Translations under genes and position numbers: made by a program
Notes under the pieces: model-generated
Seen by the model: the letters and a program-made list of their open reading frames with translations, nothing else
Told to the model about the DNA's origin: nothing
Databases searched by the model: none
Assembly (NCBI RefSeq): GCF_900101075.1
Contig: NZ_FNFY01000009.1
Span: 1-64,000, forward strand
Direction: 5' to 3'
Origin: Lacicoccus qingdaonensis
GTDB taxonomy: Bacteria > Bacillota > Bacilli > Staphylococcales > Salinicoccaceae
DNA length: 64,000 nt
Part shown: in pieces, positions 33,201 to 43,180 of the stretch
Numbering within the stretch: the stretch's first letter is position 1
Layout of the letters: each line of letters begins with the position of its first letter

Positions 33201-33422
33201 GTGTCATATGTCGTGACACGAAACGTCAGATTTCAGTAAGATTGTGTCAAAATCACGATCAAAACCGCACGAAACGCCAAAATTTACGGACTTTGTGCCG
33301 AAACTCCGATCAAAACCGCACGAAACGCCAAATTTCACGGACTTCGTGTCGAAACCCAAGCCAAATCGGCACGAAAAGCCAAAATTCACGGACTTCGTGT
33401 CGAAATCCAAAACAATTTGGCA
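33201..33422. repeat. 51-bp tandem array B
   Basis: Three full 51-bp units begin at 33244, 33295 and 33346. A partial fourth starts at 33397 and a degenerate unit precedes them from 33201. Units share GTGTCGAAA and CACGAAA words and a CACGGACTT end. TTCGTGTCG (33343-33351) pairs with CGGCACGAA (33367-33375) around a 15-nt loop, with one G-T pair. It lies 3' of ychF, beyond its terminator. Because 51 is a multiple of 3, open frames with 17-residue repeats run through it on both strands; I do not regard them as genes, as there is no ribosome binding site. Confidence 0.88.
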
Positions 33423-33426
33423 TAAA

Positions 33427-33453
33427 ATATGCCACCCGGGGAAACCGGATGGC
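33427..33453 (-). terminator. Terminator of ychF
   Basis: GCCACCCGG (33431-33439) pairs with CCGGATGGC (33445-33453); on the minus strand a T-rich tract follows. Confidence 0.8.
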
Positions 33454-33468
33454 ACTCTTATAATCAAC

Positions 33469-34569
33469 CTATACATTAAATCTGAAATGGACAACGTCGC
33501 CGTCTTTCATGATATATTCTTTACCTTCAAGGCGGACTTTGCCCGCTTCTTTCGCCTTCAGTTCGCTGCCTGCTGCAACAAGGTCGTCGTAGGCCACGGT
33601 CTCTGCACGGATGAATCCTTTTTGGAAATCGGTATGGATGATGCCCGCGCATTCAGGGGCAGTCATACCTTTTTTAAATGTCCACGCACGGACTTCCTGA
33701 ACGCCTGCAGTGAAGTATGTGGCAAGGCCGAGCAGATTGTACGAGGCACGTATCAGCTTATCGAGGCCGGACTCTTCAAGACCGAGCTCTTCCAAAAACA
33801 TTTCCGTTTCATCGTCATCCAGTGCAGCGATCTCTTCTTCAACTTTTGCAGAAATGACAATGACTTCGGACCCTTCATTTTCAGCATATTCCTTGATTGC
33901 TGTCAGATGTTCATTCGCAGACAGATCCATCAAATCATCTTCTGCTACATTGGCCACATATAACATCGGTTTTCCAGTCAGCATGTGGAAGTGTTTCACT
34001 GCGTCCTGCTCTTCTTTTGAAAATTCAAGTGCACGGACCGGCAGGCCTTCTTCCAGTCCTTCTTTGATGCGTGTCAAAACGGCATATTCCGCCATCGCTT
34101 CCTTATCTTTCTGTTTTGTCATCTTTTCCACTCTCGGCAGTCGCTTTTCAACACTTTCAAGGTCTGCCAGAATCAATTCCATATTAATGACTTCAATATC
34201 TTCAATCGGATTCACATTGCCTGAAACGTGCGTTACGTTGTCATCATCGAACGCACGGACGACCTGCGTAATTGCATCCACTTCACGGATGTTTGCAAGG
34301 AATTTATTCCCCAGCCCTTCACCTTTTGAAGCACCTTTTACAATACCCGCGATATCCGTGAACTCGAACGCTGTCGGGATGGTCTTTTTAGGTTCGACCA
34401 GTTCTGTCAGTTTGTTCAGACGCTCGTCAGGCACTTCAACGATGCCGACGTTCGGGTCAATCGTTGCGAACGGATAGTTTGCAGCAACTGCACCTGCTTT
34501 TGTGATTGCATTAAATAAAGTGGATTTACCGACGTTTGGTAAGCCAACAATTCCTGCTGTTAAAGCCAT
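33469..34569 (-). CDS. ychF: Redox-regulated ATPase/GTPase YchF
   Basis: The 366-residue protein is an Obg-family P-loop NTPase. GLPNVGKSTLFNAIT is the G1 motif and DIAGIVKGASKGEGLGN the G3 region. A coiled helical insertion and a C-terminal TGS domain (TGS-like YTAGVQEVRAWTF and GFIRAETVAYDDL) complete it. YchF prefers ATP and is linked to translation and stress responses. It is last in the parA-parB-mscS-DUF951-ychF unit, 12 bp after the DUF951 gene. The terminator and array B follow. Confidence 0.95.
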   Translation of the reverse strand: MALTAGIVGLPNVGKSTLFNAITKAGAVAANYPFATIDPNVGIVEVPDERLNKLTELVEPKKTIPTAFEFTDIAGIVKGASKGEGLGNKFLANIREVDAITQVVRAFDDDNVTHVSGNVNPIEDIEVINMELILADLESVEKRLPRVEKMTKQKDKEAMAEYAVLTRIKEGLEEGLPVRALEFSKEEQDAVKHFHMLTGKPMLYVANVAEDDLMDLSANEHLTAIKEYAENEGSEVIVISAKVEEEIAALDDDETEMFLEELGLEESGLDKLIRASYNLLGLATYFTAGVQEVRAWTFKKGMTAPECAGIIHTDFQKGFIRAETVAYDDLVAAGSELKAKEAGKVRLEGKEYIMKDGDVVHFRFNV

Positions 34570-34581
34570 GTTATTTCTCCT

Positions 34582-34782
34582 TTAATTACCATTAGATTTT
34601 TTTACGATGCGCTTCATGCGCTTTTCAAAATCCCGTCGCGCCATCATAATCGTGCGTGCGCATTCGGTACATTTTATTTTAATATCCGCCCCCATGCGGG
34701 TGATCTGGAAATTACTGCTGCCGCATGGATGCTGTTTTTTCATTTCAACTATATCATTTAAATCATATTCTTTTTTCATCAT
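34582..34782 (-). CDS. DUF951 (YyzM-like) small zinc-ribbon-like protein
   Basis: The 66-residue protein has the DUF951 pattern: DLNDIVEMKKQHPCGSSNFQI followed by GADIKIKCTECARTIMMAR. The Cys at HPCG and the CTEC pair suggest a metal site. It is near-universal in Firmicutes and sits next to ychF, as in Bacillus and Staphylococcus; its function is unknown. The ATG overlaps the mscS stop by 4 bp (ATGA). Confidence 0.88.
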   Translation of the reverse strand: MMKKEYDLNDIVEMKKQHPCGSSNFQITRMGADIKIKCTECARTIMMARRDFEKRMKRIVKKSNGN

Positions 34783-35729
34783 TCTTCACCTTTTCTCACT
34801 GATTCGTCAAAATCCTGAATATCCATTGACGGGACGGAAATATATACGCCGTTTTCAGCAAGGTGATTCTTGATTGCTTTTCTGTTGCGTCTTGTCGCAC
34901 CGAAATGTTCCATCGGTTGTGTAATCAGCATCACTCTCATGATTGCTTCACCGTTCACGATATCGTTAAGCCCCAGAACCTGCGGTTTCTCGACAAGTGA
35001 ATCATCCGCATCCATCGCTGTTTCAGCATAACTGTTCAACAGATCCTCCACATGGTCCAGATCTTCTGTCAGTGACAGATTGATATCAAGGAATGAGATT
35101 GAATTGTATTTGGAAAAGTTGATTACTTCATTGATTGTACCATTCGGGATGATGAACAATTCGCCTTCATACCCCTGGATTTTTGAAATACGCAGTCCCA
35201 TGGAAAGGACTTCACCTTCTGCAACTGTCGTGCCGGATGTATTGATCCGTACAAAATCACCAGTATCAAACTGGTTTTCCAGTAAAATAAAGAACCCGGT
35301 CAACATGTCTTTGACTATGCTTTGTGCACCGAAACCGATGGCCAGACCAACGACACCGGCACCGGCAAGTAATGTCGCAACAGGGACGCCAAATGTTTCC
35401 AGCACCATGACGAACACGACGAACCAGATGAAGATGCTCACTGCATTCTGCAGTACATTGATCAGTGTTTTATTACGCTTGGCATTGCCCGGTTTTGGAT
35501 TTTTACCTTTCAACTCTGCCTTTGATTTGAACGTAAAATAATTTTCAATGATGCGGTTCAATACTTTAACGATAATTCCCGCTACAATGATTAAAGCTAC
35601 CGCGAATAATACATCTGTTCCTATACCGATCCATAAATCCGGATCTTTCAGTTCAGCAACAAGGCTCTCTATGAGCCCCAAAGTTTCTTCCACGTCGTTT
35701 CCAGTATTGAATAAGTTCGATAAACCCAA
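34779..35729 (-). CDS. Mechanosensitive channel, MscS family (YkuT-like)
   Basis: The 316-residue protein has an N-terminal membrane helix pair, the pore helix region LLAGAGVVGLAIGFGAQSIVKDMLTGFFILLENQF (split here by feature; the AGVVGLAIGFGAQ core is diagnostic), a beta domain (GDFVRINTSGTTVAEGEVLSMGLR) and a C-terminal alpha/beta domain. It opens on membrane tension to release solutes on osmotic downshock. Its place after parB, before DUF951 and ychF, matches Staphylococcus. Confidence 0.93.
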   Translation of the reverse strand: MGLSNLFNTGNDVEETLGLIESLVAELKDPDLWIGIGTDVLFAVALIIVAGIIVKVLNRIIENYFTFKSKAELKGKNPKPGNAKRNKTLINVLQNAVSIFIWFVVFVMVLETFGVPVATLLAGAGVVGLAIGFGAQSIVKDMLTGFFILLENQFDTGDFVRINTSGTTVAEGEVLSMGLRISKIQGYEGELFIIPNGTINEVINFSKYNSISFLDINLSLTEDLDHVEDLLNSYAETAMDADDSLVEKPQVLGLNDIVNGEAIMRVMLITQPMEHFGATRRNRKAIKNHLAENGVYISVPSMDIQDFDESVRKGEE

Positions 35730-35740
35730 TTTTAAGCCTC

Positions 35741-36577
35741 CTATGATTCTTCAAATAATTTCATCAATCGGTTGAATTCTTCTTCATTTTTAAATTCGAA
35801 TGAAATCAGCCCTTTATTACGGGTCTTTTTTATTTCTACGGCTGTGCCGAATCTCTCTTTTAAATTACCTTCATGTTTAAGCAGGAAGTTCGGTTTTTCC
35901 TTCGGTGCCTTCTTTTTCGGCAACCGCATACTTCTCACATATTGTTCGAGTGCACGTACGCTCATACTTTCAGACACAGCTTTCTTTGCCGCTTCTTCCT
36001 GTGCAATCGGGTCTTTCAGACTGAGCAGCGTGCGCCCGTGTGCACCGGACAATTTCTTTTCATTGATCAGTTTTTTAACTGCATTCGGCAGATTGAGTAT
36101 GCGCAGCATATTTGCGATGTACGGTCTTGACTTACCGAGTCTTTCAGCCACTTCTGACTGTGTCAGTTCCCGTTTTTCCATCAGCTGCCTGTAGCTCATC
36201 GCTTCTTCCAGCGGATTCAGATCCTCGCGCTGAAGGTTCTCGATGATGGCAAGTTCCATCATATCATCGTCCGACAGCTCTTTGACGATTGCCGGAATCG
36301 TTTTTCTGCCGGCAATTTTCGAGGCACGGAAACGTCTTTCTCCGACAACGATATCATATCCTTTGACCGATTTTCTTAAAATGATCGGCTGCAGTACACC
36401 ATGTGTGCCGATGGAGTCCGCTAGTTCCTCCAGTTTCTCAGGATTGAATTCCACTCTTGGCTGATATGGATTTTTACGGATTTCCGACAGACTGACGTCG
36501 GTCACCGATTCTTCTTCGACACTTGTATTGAACAAGGCATCCAGACCTTTGCCGAGACGTTTTTTATTACTTGTCAC
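35741..36577 (-). CDS. parB: Chromosome partitioning protein ParB (Spo0J)
   Basis: The product is about 278 residues. It opens with KKRLGKGLDALF and has the CTP-binding GERRFRA motif near residue 80, the TQSEVAERLGKSRPYIANMLRIL helix-turn-helix region, and a C-terminal dimer domain. ParB binds parS, slides as a CTP clamp and loads SMC. The open frame reaches TTG 36583, but GTG 36577 is the best spaced from GAGGTG, which sits inside parA; a later start at residue 8 or so is possible. It overlaps parA by 11 bp or so. Confidence 0.94.
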   Translation of the reverse strand: MTSNKKRLGKGLDALFNTSVEEESVTDVSLSEIRKNPYQPRVEFNPEKLEELADSIGTHGVLQPIILRKSVKGYDIVVGERRFRASKIAGRKTIPAIVKELSDDDMMELAIIENLQREDLNPLEEAMSYRQLMEKRELTQSEVAERLGKSRPYIANMLRILNLPNAVKKLINEKKLSGAHGRTLLSLKDPIAQEEAAKKAVSESMSVRALEQYVRSMRLPKKKAPKEKPNFLLKHEGNLKERFGTAVEIKKTRNKGLISFEFKNEEEFNRLMKLFEES

Positions 36578-37328
36578 GTGCAATCACCTCTTTGGCCAGC
36601 TTCGAATAGTTTTCGGCCCCCTGTGATTTCGGATCGTAGACGGTGATCGGCTGACCGTAACTCGGCGCCTCACCCAATCGGATGTTTCTCAAAATCACCG
36701 TATCATACACCTGGTCTTTGAAATGGGCTCTCACTTCTTCTGAAACTTGAGAACCGAGGTTCGTGCGGGCATCGAGCATTGTAAGCAGCACACCTTCAAT
36801 GACGAGACCGGTATTCAGATGGCGTTTTACGAGATCGATCGTATTGATCAGCTGGCTCAGTCCCTCCAGTGCATAATATTCAGCCTGCACGGGGATGAGT
36901 ATGCCGTCTGCTGCGGTAAATGCATTGATCGTCAGCAGGCTGAGTGACGGCGGACAGTCGATAATGCAGTAATCATAGCTTTTGGATAATTTCTCAAATG
37001 CCTTCTTTAATCTGAGTTCCCTGCTCATCGCGGAAACCAGCTCGATTTCGGCGCCGGCAAGTGAAATATTCGCCGGGATGATATCCAGGTTCATATTGGA
37101 TGTTTCATGGACCACATCATTGATATTTTCATCATCAATCAGTATGTCATATATCGATTTTTCCAAATCACTCTTTTCGATTCCGAGTCCGCTCGTCGCA
37201 TTCCCCTGCGGATCGATATCGACCAGCAGCACCTTTTTCCCGTACTCCGTTAAGGAAGCACTCAAATTCACTGCGGTTGTCGTTTTTCCTACGCCGCCTT
37301 TTTGGTTGGCAATGGCAAAAGTCTTCAT
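36567..37328 (-). CDS. parA: Chromosome partitioning ATPase ParA (Soj)
   Basis: The 253-residue protein has the deviant Walker A KGGVGKTTTAVNLSASL, DIDPQGNATSGLG (Walker A') and DCPPSLSLLTINAF. Soj is an ATP-dependent DNA-binding switch acting on origin segregation and, in Bacillus, on DnaA. It is first in its operon with parB, mscS, DUF951 and ychF. The promoter must lie in 37329-37405. Confidence 0.96.
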   Translation of the reverse strand: MKTFAIANQKGGVGKTTTAVNLSASLTEYGKKVLLVDIDPQGNATSGLGIEKSDLEKSIYDILIDDENINDVVHETSNMNLDIIPANISLAGAEIELVSAMSRELRLKKAFEKLSKSYDYCIIDCPPSLSLLTINAFTAADGILIPVQAEYYALEGLSQLINTIDLVKRHLNTGLVIEGVLLTMLDARTNLGSQVSEEVRAHFKDQVYDTVILRNIRLGEAPSYGQPITVYDPKSQGAENYSKLAKEVIARDK

Positions 37329-37405
37329 GAAGATTCGCTCCTTACTTAAAAATCACATAAATATATTATATCAATCAGATTGACAAAAGTAACACAAAAT
37401 ATGAA

Positions 37406-37428
37406 AGCACCCAACGGTAGTTGAGTGC
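37406..37428 (-). terminator. Weak terminator after noc
   Basis: GCACCCAA (37407-37414) pairs with TTGAGTGC (37421-37428) with a mismatch; a T-rich stretch follows on the minus strand. Confidence 0.5.
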
Positions 37429-37429
37429 A

Positions 37430-38245
37430 TTATTTATAGATCTTTATCGATACTTCGACATAGTCCTCATTATCTGTACTGTTAAAAGCGAGCGAATGTC
37501 CTTTGCCTTTAAGCTTTTCCACCTGGCTCGTCAGATCATTGACGACAAACGAAACTTCATTGTTGAAGTTTATCTGCTCGGTACTTTTATCGGAACACTT
37601 TTTGACGAGCTGCTCCGTATCTTTGACCGTCAGTTTTTTATCCTTGATATCCGTCAGTACTTCGCCCTGGTCACTATCTTCCAGACTCAATAAACTTCTT
37701 GCATGCCTTTCGGTGATTTCACCTGAACCCAGCGCCTCGATGACGCTGTCTGAAAGCTTCAAAAGCCTCAGTTTGTTCGCAATGAAAGACTGGGATTTAC
37801 CAAGATTCAGAGCAAGATCCTTCTGTGTGATGTCTTCCATTTCAAGCAGCTTCTGGTATGCACGCGCCTCTTCGATGCTGGACAGATTTTCACGCTGAAT
37901 ATTTTCTATCAATGCCACCGCTGCGGTTTCCTGGTCCGTCAAATAACGCACCAGCGCTTCAGTCTCTTCAAAGTTTAAAAGCTTCATCGCCCGGAAACGT
38001 CTTTCTCCGGCGATGATTTCATACATGCCTTCTTCTATCGGACGGACGGTGATCGGCTGAAGCAGACCGTGTTCCTGAATGGAATCACCAAGTTCACGTA
38101 TCCGTTCATGATTGAACACGGTTCTTGGCTGATAACGGTTGGGAACAATATTTTCAAGCGGCAGCTTCTGAAGGCTCTCCGTATCCGGCTTGGCCTCACT
38201 GCTTTTATCTATCAGATTGAATAATTTTGAAAATGGTTTTTTCAA
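37430..38245 (-). CDS. noc: Nucleoid occlusion protein Noc (ParB family)
   Basis: The 271-residue ParB paralogue has an amphipathic N-terminus (MKKPFSKLFNLIDKS), which anchors Noc to the membrane, and GERRFRA CTP-binding motif near residue 80. The helix-turn-helix includes ITQKDLALNLGKSQSFIANKLRLL. Noc binds NBS sites (ATTTCCCGGGAAAT) and blocks Z-ring assembly over the nucleoid. The position upstream of parA and next to rsmG is the standard noc position. Two NBS-like sites are noted in this window. Confidence 0.93.
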   Translation of the reverse strand: MKKPFSKLFNLIDKSSEAKPDTESLQKLPLENIVPNRYQPRTVFNHERIRELGDSIQEHGLLQPITVRPIEEGMYEIIAGERRFRAMKLLNFEETEALVRYLTDQETAAVALIENIQRENLSSIEEARAYQKLLEMEDITQKDLALNLGKSQSFIANKLRLLKLSDSVIEALGSGEITERHARSLLSLEDSDQGEVLTDIKDKKLTVKDTEQLVKKCSDKSTEQINFNNEVSFVVNDLTSQVEKLKGKGHSLAFNSTDNEDYVEVSIKIYK

Positions 38246-38265
38246 TGTTCCACCGTCCTCTCAGT

Positions 38266-38979
38266 TTATTTTAATGGTGATTTGTTTGGTGTGCCCGGCT
38301 TTCTCGGATATTTCTTTGGTGTTTTATGCACTTTTTCAATTTCCAGTATATAACGCTCACTGTCTTCTTCGGGCAAAGTGAACTGATGTGTTTCCAGTAT
38401 TTTTCCGCCGAGAAGATCGAGTGCAAACGTGCTGTCTTCAAGTTCCTCAAGACCTCTTTTGCCTTTCAGGACGATGAACTTCCCGTCTGTACGGACGAGC
38501 GGCAGACACAGTTCCAGTAAAGTGTTCAAATTAGCAACAGCCCTCGCTGTCACCATATCAAACATGTGCCTTGCCGTGTGGCGCCCGAAATTCTCTGCCC
38601 GGTCATGCACGAGGTGCATATCGCCGAGCGACAGTTCCGCTGTCAGTTCATTCAGGAAGTTGATCCGTTTATTCAGCGAATCAACAATCGTCACTTTAAT
38701 ATCCGGTCTGACAATCTTCATAGGAATACTCGGAAATCCTGCGCCCGCACCGACATCGCACAGACGCGTCCCTTCAGGAATGTCCTTATAAAATAACGGT
38801 GTCAATGAATCATAAAAATGCTTCAAATAAACTTCTTCTTTGTCCGTGACCGCTGTCAGGTTAATTTTTTCATTCCAGTGAATCAGCATCTCGTAGTACT
38901 TGTCGAACTGGCTGATCTGTTCTTCGGTCAGTTCTATGCCATGTCCTTTAAGTGCGTCTATGAATTGTTGTGGGTTCAT
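38266..38979 (-). CDS. rsmG: 16S rRNA (guanine527-N7)-methyltransferase
   Basis: The 237-residue protein has the SAM-binding loop [16 protein letters not shown] near residue 72 and the family's [14 protein letters not shown] opening and [15 protein letters not shown]. RsmG methylates G527 of 16S rRNA; loss gives low-level streptomycin resistance. The start overlaps the mnmG stop by 4 bp (ATGA). The C-terminal tail is basic. Confidence 0.96.
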   Translation of the reverse strand: MNPQQFIDALKGHGIELTEEQISQFDKYYEMLIHWNEKINLTAVTDKEEVYLKHFYDSLTPLFYKDIPEGTRLCDVGAGAGFPSIPMKIVRPDIKVTIVDSLNKRINFLNELTAELSLGDMHLVHDRAENFGRHTARHMFDMVTARAVANLNTLLELCLPLVRTDGKFIVLKGKRGLEELEDSTFALDLLGGKILETHQFTLPEEDSERYILEIEKVHKTPKKYPRKPGTPNKSPLK

Positions 38980-40856
38980 GCTTCTACTCTTTTCACATTG
39001 CCCTGTTCAATATAAACAAGGAGTATTGAGATATCCGCCGGATTAACACCTGAAATCCTTGAAGCCTGGGCGATATCCAGAGGTTTCACTTTCTTCAGTT
39101 TATCGCGTGCTTCTGTTGCGAGTGAATGAATCGCATCGTAATCGATGTCTTCAGGTATTTTCTTTTTCTCCATGCGTCTCATCTTATCCACTTGGATCAA
39201 TGATTTTTTAATATAGCCATCGTATTTCGTCTGTATTTCAATCTGCTCATATTCAAGCTTGGAAAGCTGTACTTCTTCATCCAGAATTTCAAGAATGGAC
39301 ATGTAGTCCATCTCCGGACGTCTGAGAAGATCAAGCGCAAGTATACCATCTTTCAATGGTGTGCCGCCGCGTTCTTTGATGACGCTTTGAGTATGTTCAT
39401 TCGGCTTGATGCGTATTTTTGACAGACGGTCGATTTCAACATTGACGTTGTCTCTCTTCCGGTTGAATCTGTCATAGCGCTCTTCAGAGATCAGGCCGTT
39501 TTCGTAACCGATATCCGTCAGTCTCATATCCGCATTGTCATGTCGGAGCAACAGGCGGTGCTCGGCTCGGGACGTCAGCAGTCGGTACGGTTCATTCGTT
39601 CCTTTTGTGATCAGGTCGTCGATCAGTACACCGATATATGCATCTGCGCGGCTTAAGATCAGCGGCTCCATACCGAGTATTTTATTTGCAGCGTTAATTC
39701 CTGCGACGATACCCTGTCCTGCCGCTTCTTCATAACCGCTCGTACCATTGATCTGGCCAGCGGTAAATAAATTCTCGATCTTTTTGGTTTCAAGTGTCGG
39801 CCAAAGCTGTGTCGGATCCAGTGCGTCATATTCGATCGCATAGCCCGCACGCATCATACGTGCGTTTTCAAGCCCCGGTATTGATGACAGCATTTCACGC
39901 TGGACATCTTCCGGCAGGCTTGTTGACAGACCCTGTACATAGACTTCTTTCGTGCCGCGTCCTTCCGGTTCAAGGAAAATCTGATGGCGCGGCTTATCGT
40001 TGAAACGTACAATTTTATCTTCGATTGACGGGCAGTATCTTGGACCCGTACCCATCTTCATACCCGAATACATCGGGGACAGATGAAGGTTTTCATTGAT
40101 GATTTCATGTGTGTGATTTGAAGTATATGTCAGCCAGCAAGGCAGCTGATCCATTATAAAATCAGTCGTTTCGTAACTGAAGGCACGCGGAACATCATCA
40201 CCCGGCTGTATTTCAGTTTTTGAATAGTCGATGGAATCCGAGTTGACACGCGGCGGTGTACCCGTCTTGAATCTGACGATATCAAAGCCGAGATCTCTGA
40301 TCTGATCGGCTAAAGCGATCGACGGCATCTGATGGTTCGGGCCGCTTGAATATTTCAGCGGGCCGAGTACGATTTCACCGCGTAAAAATGTGCCGGTCGT
40401 TATAATGACTGATTTCGCATTATAGACGACACCGATATTCGTTTTGACACCTTTGACTTCGTTATCTTCAATGATCAGTTCATCCACCATGCCCTGTAAT
40501 ATATCCAGGTTTTCTTCCTGTTCCAATATGCTCTTCATTTCCTGCTGGTAAAGCACTTTATCCGACTGTGCACGAAGTGCACGGACCGCAGGGCCTTTAC
40601 CTGTGTTCAACATACGCATCTGGATATGTGTTTTATCCGTCACTTTGGCCATTTCACCGCCGAGTGCGTCCACTTCGCGGACGACGATACCTTTGGCGGG
40701 GCCGCCGACTGACGGGTTGCACGGCATGAATGCGATATTATCCAGATTGATTGTCAGCATCAGTGTTTTCAACCCTTTACGGCTTGCAGCAAGTCCCGCT
40801 TCGACACCTGCATGCCCGGCACCGATGACAACAACATCATAATTTTGTGCGTTCAT
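38976..40856 (-). CDS. mnmG: tRNA U34 modification enzyme MnmG (GidA)
   Basis: The 626-residue FAD protein has [17 protein letters not shown] near its N-terminus, [18 protein letters not shown], and the conserved [17 protein letters not shown]. With MnmE it adds the carboxymethylaminomethyl group at the wobble uridine of several tRNAs. The length is normal. It lies 16 bp after mnmE and overlaps rsmG by 4 bp. Confidence 0.97.
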   Translation of the reverse strand: MNAQNYDVVVIGAGHAGVEAGLAASRKGLKTLMLTINLDNIAFMPCNPSVGGPAKGIVVREVDALGGEMAKVTDKTHIQMRMLNTGKGPAVRALRAQSDKVLYQQEMKSILEQEENLDILQGMVDELIIEDNEVKGVKTNIGVVYNAKSVIITTGTFLRGEIVLGPLKYSSGPNHQMPSIALADQIRDLGFDIVRFKTGTPPRVNSDSIDYSKTEIQPGDDVPRAFSYETTDFIMDQLPCWLTYTSNHTHEIINENLHLSPMYSGMKMGTGPRYCPSIEDKIVRFNDKPRHQIFLEPEGRGTKEVYVQGLSTSLPEDVQREMLSSIPGLENARMMRAGYAIEYDALDPTQLWPTLETKKIENLFTAGQINGTSGYEEAAGQGIVAGINAANKILGMEPLILSRADAYIGVLIDDLITKGTNEPYRLLTSRAEHRLLLRHDNADMRLTDIGYENGLISEERYDRFNRKRDNVNVEIDRLSKIRIKPNEHTQSVIKERGGTPLKDGILALDLLRRPEMDYMSILEILDEEVQLSKLEYEQIEIQTKYDGYIKKSLIQVDKMRRMEKKKIPEDIDYDAIHSLATEARDKLKKVKPLDIAQASRISGVNPADISILLVYIEQGNVKRVEA

Positions 40857-40872
40857 AATTTTCCTCCTATTA

Positions 40873-42249
40873 TTATTTTCCTAGACAGAACTGGCTGAAC
40901 AGCTGATCGATGAGCTGTTCGCTCACATCTTCCCCGATGACTTCACCGAGCAGTTCCCATGTTTTCACTAAATCGATCTGTACGATATCGATCGGTACAT
41001 CCATATGTGCGGATTCGATCGCATCGCTGATTGCACTGTTTGACTGTTCCAATAAGCTGATATGGCGGTTGTTTGAAAGGTACGTCGAGTCGGCGCTTGA
41101 AACCTGGCCGCCGAAAAACAGCTCGGCGATTCTGTCTTCCAGATCATCGACACCTTTGCCTTCCGTAATCGATGTTTTGACGATCGGGAAATCGTACCGG
41201 TTTTCAAGTTCCGCAACATCCAGCTCACTGTCGAGATCCAGTTTGTTGATGATCACAATAACGTTCTCATCTCTGACTGAATCCAGAAGTTCCATATCTT
41301 CTGATGTCAGCGGCTCATTATTGCTGAGCACATACAAAATCAGTTCCGCCTCGGTCAGCGCCTGACGGCTTCTTTCCACACCGATCTTCTCAACGATATC
41401 ATCCGTATCCCGGATGCCGGCAGTATCCACCAGTTTCAGCGGTATGCCGTTGACGTTGACATATTCCTCTAAAATATCGCGGGTCGTTCCCGCGACTTCG
41501 GTGACGATCGCTTTATTATCCTGAATCAGGTAGTTGAGCAGCGAACTTTTACCCACATTCGGTTTACCGACGATTACGGTGCTTAAACCTTCCCGCATAA
41601 TCCGGCCCTGGCGGCTCGACTTGAGTAGTTTTTCTATTTCTGTTTTTACTTTTTCTGCTTCTTCCAATAAAAGTTCCGTCGTCGCTTCTTCAACATCATC
41701 ATATTCCGGATAATCGATGTTGACCTCGACCTGTGCGAGAATATTCAGGATGCTCTGTCTTAAACTTTCTATATATACTTTCAGACGCCCCTGCATCTGG
41801 CCGCTTGCGACTTTGGATGCTTCATCCGTTTTCGAACGGATGAAATCCATGACGCCTTCTGCCTGTGACAGGTCTATGCGTCCGTTTAAAAATGCGCGTT
41901 TTGTAAATTCCCCCGGCTCTGCCATGCGTGCGCCGTGTTTTAAAGTCAATTGCAAAATTCGATTGATAGTGTTGATTCCACCATGACAATTAATTTCTAC
42001 AATATCTTCACGTGTATAAGTCTTCGGTGCACGCATCACAGCCGCCATCACTTCTTCTACTACTTCATCTGTATCCGGATCAATGATATGCCCGTAGTTA
42101 ATCGTGTGGGTATCCACTTCATCGAGCGTTTTTTTGCCACGATATAACTTACCTGCAATCTCTAAAGCATCAATACCGGATAATCGCACAATGGCAATTG
42201 CCCCTTCTCCGACTGGAGTGGAGATACTGGAAATTGTTTCTAATTGCAT
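40873..42249 (-). CDS. mnmE: tRNA modification GTPase MnmE (TrmE)
   Basis: The 458-residue protein has an N-terminal tetrahydrofolate-binding domain, a helical domain and an inserted G domain ([26 protein letters not shown]). The catalytic C-terminal Cys is in FCLGK. It works with MnmG. It lies 15 bp after jag, in the jag-mnmE-mnmG-rsmG order. Confidence 0.97.
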   Translation of the reverse strand: MQLETISSISTPVGEGAIAIVRLSGIDALEIAGKLYRGKKTLDEVDTHTINYGHIIDPDTDEVVEEVMAAVMRAPKTYTREDIVEINCHGGINTINRILQLTLKHGARMAEPGEFTKRAFLNGRIDLSQAEGVMDFIRSKTDEASKVASGQMQGRLKVYIESLRQSILNILAQVEVNIDYPEYDDVEEATTELLLEEAEKVKTEIEKLLKSSRQGRIMREGLSTVIVGKPNVGKSSLLNYLIQDNKAIVTEVAGTTRDILEEYVNVNGIPLKLVDTAGIRDTDDIVEKIGVERSRQALTEAELILYVLSNNEPLTSEDMELLDSVRDENVIVIINKLDLDSELDVAELENRYDFPIVKTSITEGKGVDDLEDRIAELFFGGQVSSADSTYLSNNRHISLLEQSNSAISDAIESAHMDVPIDIVQIDLVKTWELLGEVIGEDVSEQLIDQLFSQFCLGK

Positions 42250-42264
42250 GATGGTATAACTCCT

Positions 42265-43164
42265 TTATTTCTTTTCAATGACGAGATAACGGTTCGGCTC
42301 GTTCCCTTTAGAATGTGTACTGATATTTTCCAAATCACTTAACACATTATGCATGATTTTTCTCTCAAATGAAGGCATCGGCTCAAGTTTTACCGGCTGT
42401 TCCGTCCTTAGTGCTTTTTTCGACATATTTACCGCCAGATTTTCAAGTGTCTGACGGCGTTTTTCACGATAATTTTCTATATCCAGTACGATGACACCGT
42501 AACTTCTGTATATGGTATTCAAATAGTTCTGGCCGATTTCCTGAAGTGCATTCAAAGTCTGGCCGCGCTTGCCGATCAGTTTGGCTGCAAGTCCGGATTC
42601 GAGTTCGATGTGTCCCGTATTATTATCCACTTCATAAGTGACAGTATTATCAATATTCATACCTTCAATGACGTTATGGAGATAATCCGCCGTTTCGGAA
42701 ATTGCCGCGTCAAATGTAAATTCGTCTTCCGGCTTCCCACTTGTGTCTTCAACCGGCTCTTTTGCTGCAGCCGGTTTTTCTGTTGTGACCGCTGCTTCTT
42801 CTGCAGGTGCCGCTTCCTGTGTCTTTGTTTCATCTATCGTTTCAGTGTCGTTATGTGTCTCTGTTTCTTCTTTTGGTTCTTCTGTTTCTTCTTCTGCATT
42901 TCTTTCTTCAAGTACTTCATCGACCATCGATTTTTCCTCGCCCGGGTGATCGCGGTTGATTAATGCATCGATTGTGTCATAACTTTTCAATTCCGGATTA
43001 ATAACAGTGAGCGTTACTTCTGCATCTTTTTTGCCCAGCCCTAAAAAGCCTTTAGAGCCGCCTTCAATAACATCAATTTTAATATCTTCTTCTGCTACTT
43101 TCAGCTCTTCGAGTCCGAGTGCAATTGCCTGATCTACAGTTTCTGCTTTGTAATTTTTGTACAT
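42265..43164 (-). CDS. khpB: RNA-binding protein Jag/KhpB
   Basis: The 299-residue protein has a Jag_N domain (residues 1-52, with GSKGFLGLGKKDAEV), an acidic Glu/Thr/Ala-rich linker of about 90 residues, a KH domain (VTYEVDNNTGHIELESGLAAKLIGKRG, split by domain) and a C-terminal R3H domain (MPSFERKIMHNVLS, SKGNEPNRYLVI). KhpB binds RNA with KhpA and affects cell division and elongation in streptococci. It directly follows rnpA. yidC (spoIIIJ), which separates them in Bacillus, is absent, as in Staphylococcus. Confidence 0.93.
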   Translation of the reverse strand: MYKNYKAETVDQAIALGLEELKVAEEDIKIDVIEGGSKGFLGLGKKDAEVTLTVINPELKSYDTIDALINRDHPGEEKSMVDEVLEERNAEEETEEPKEETETHNDTETIDETKTQEAAPAEEAAVTTEKPAAAKEPVEDTSGKPEDEFTFDAAISETADYLHNVIEGMNIDNTVTYEVDNNTGHIELESGLAAKLIGKRGQTLNALQEIGQNYLNTIYRSYGVIVLDIENYREKRRQTLENLAVNMSKKALRTEQPVKLEPMPSFERKIMHNVLSDLENISTHSKGNEPNRYLVIEKK

Positions 43165-43180
43165 TTAAAGTACCTCCGCG

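Noticed and set aside
33204-33494. Minus-strand open frame of 96 codons across array B
   Set aside because: It is the other strand of the same repeat, overlaps the ychF terminator and 3' end, and lacks a plausible start signal.
33244-33963. Plus-strand open frame of 239 codons with 17-residue repeats
   Set aside because: Its first part is array B, whose 51-bp period keeps any frame open, and the rest is antisense to ychF. There is no ribosome binding site at its GTG start.
42001-42025. CACGTG word in mnmE considered as a parS site
   Set aside because: The flanks do not match TGTTCCACGTGGAACA-type parS. No convincing parS was found in the window.
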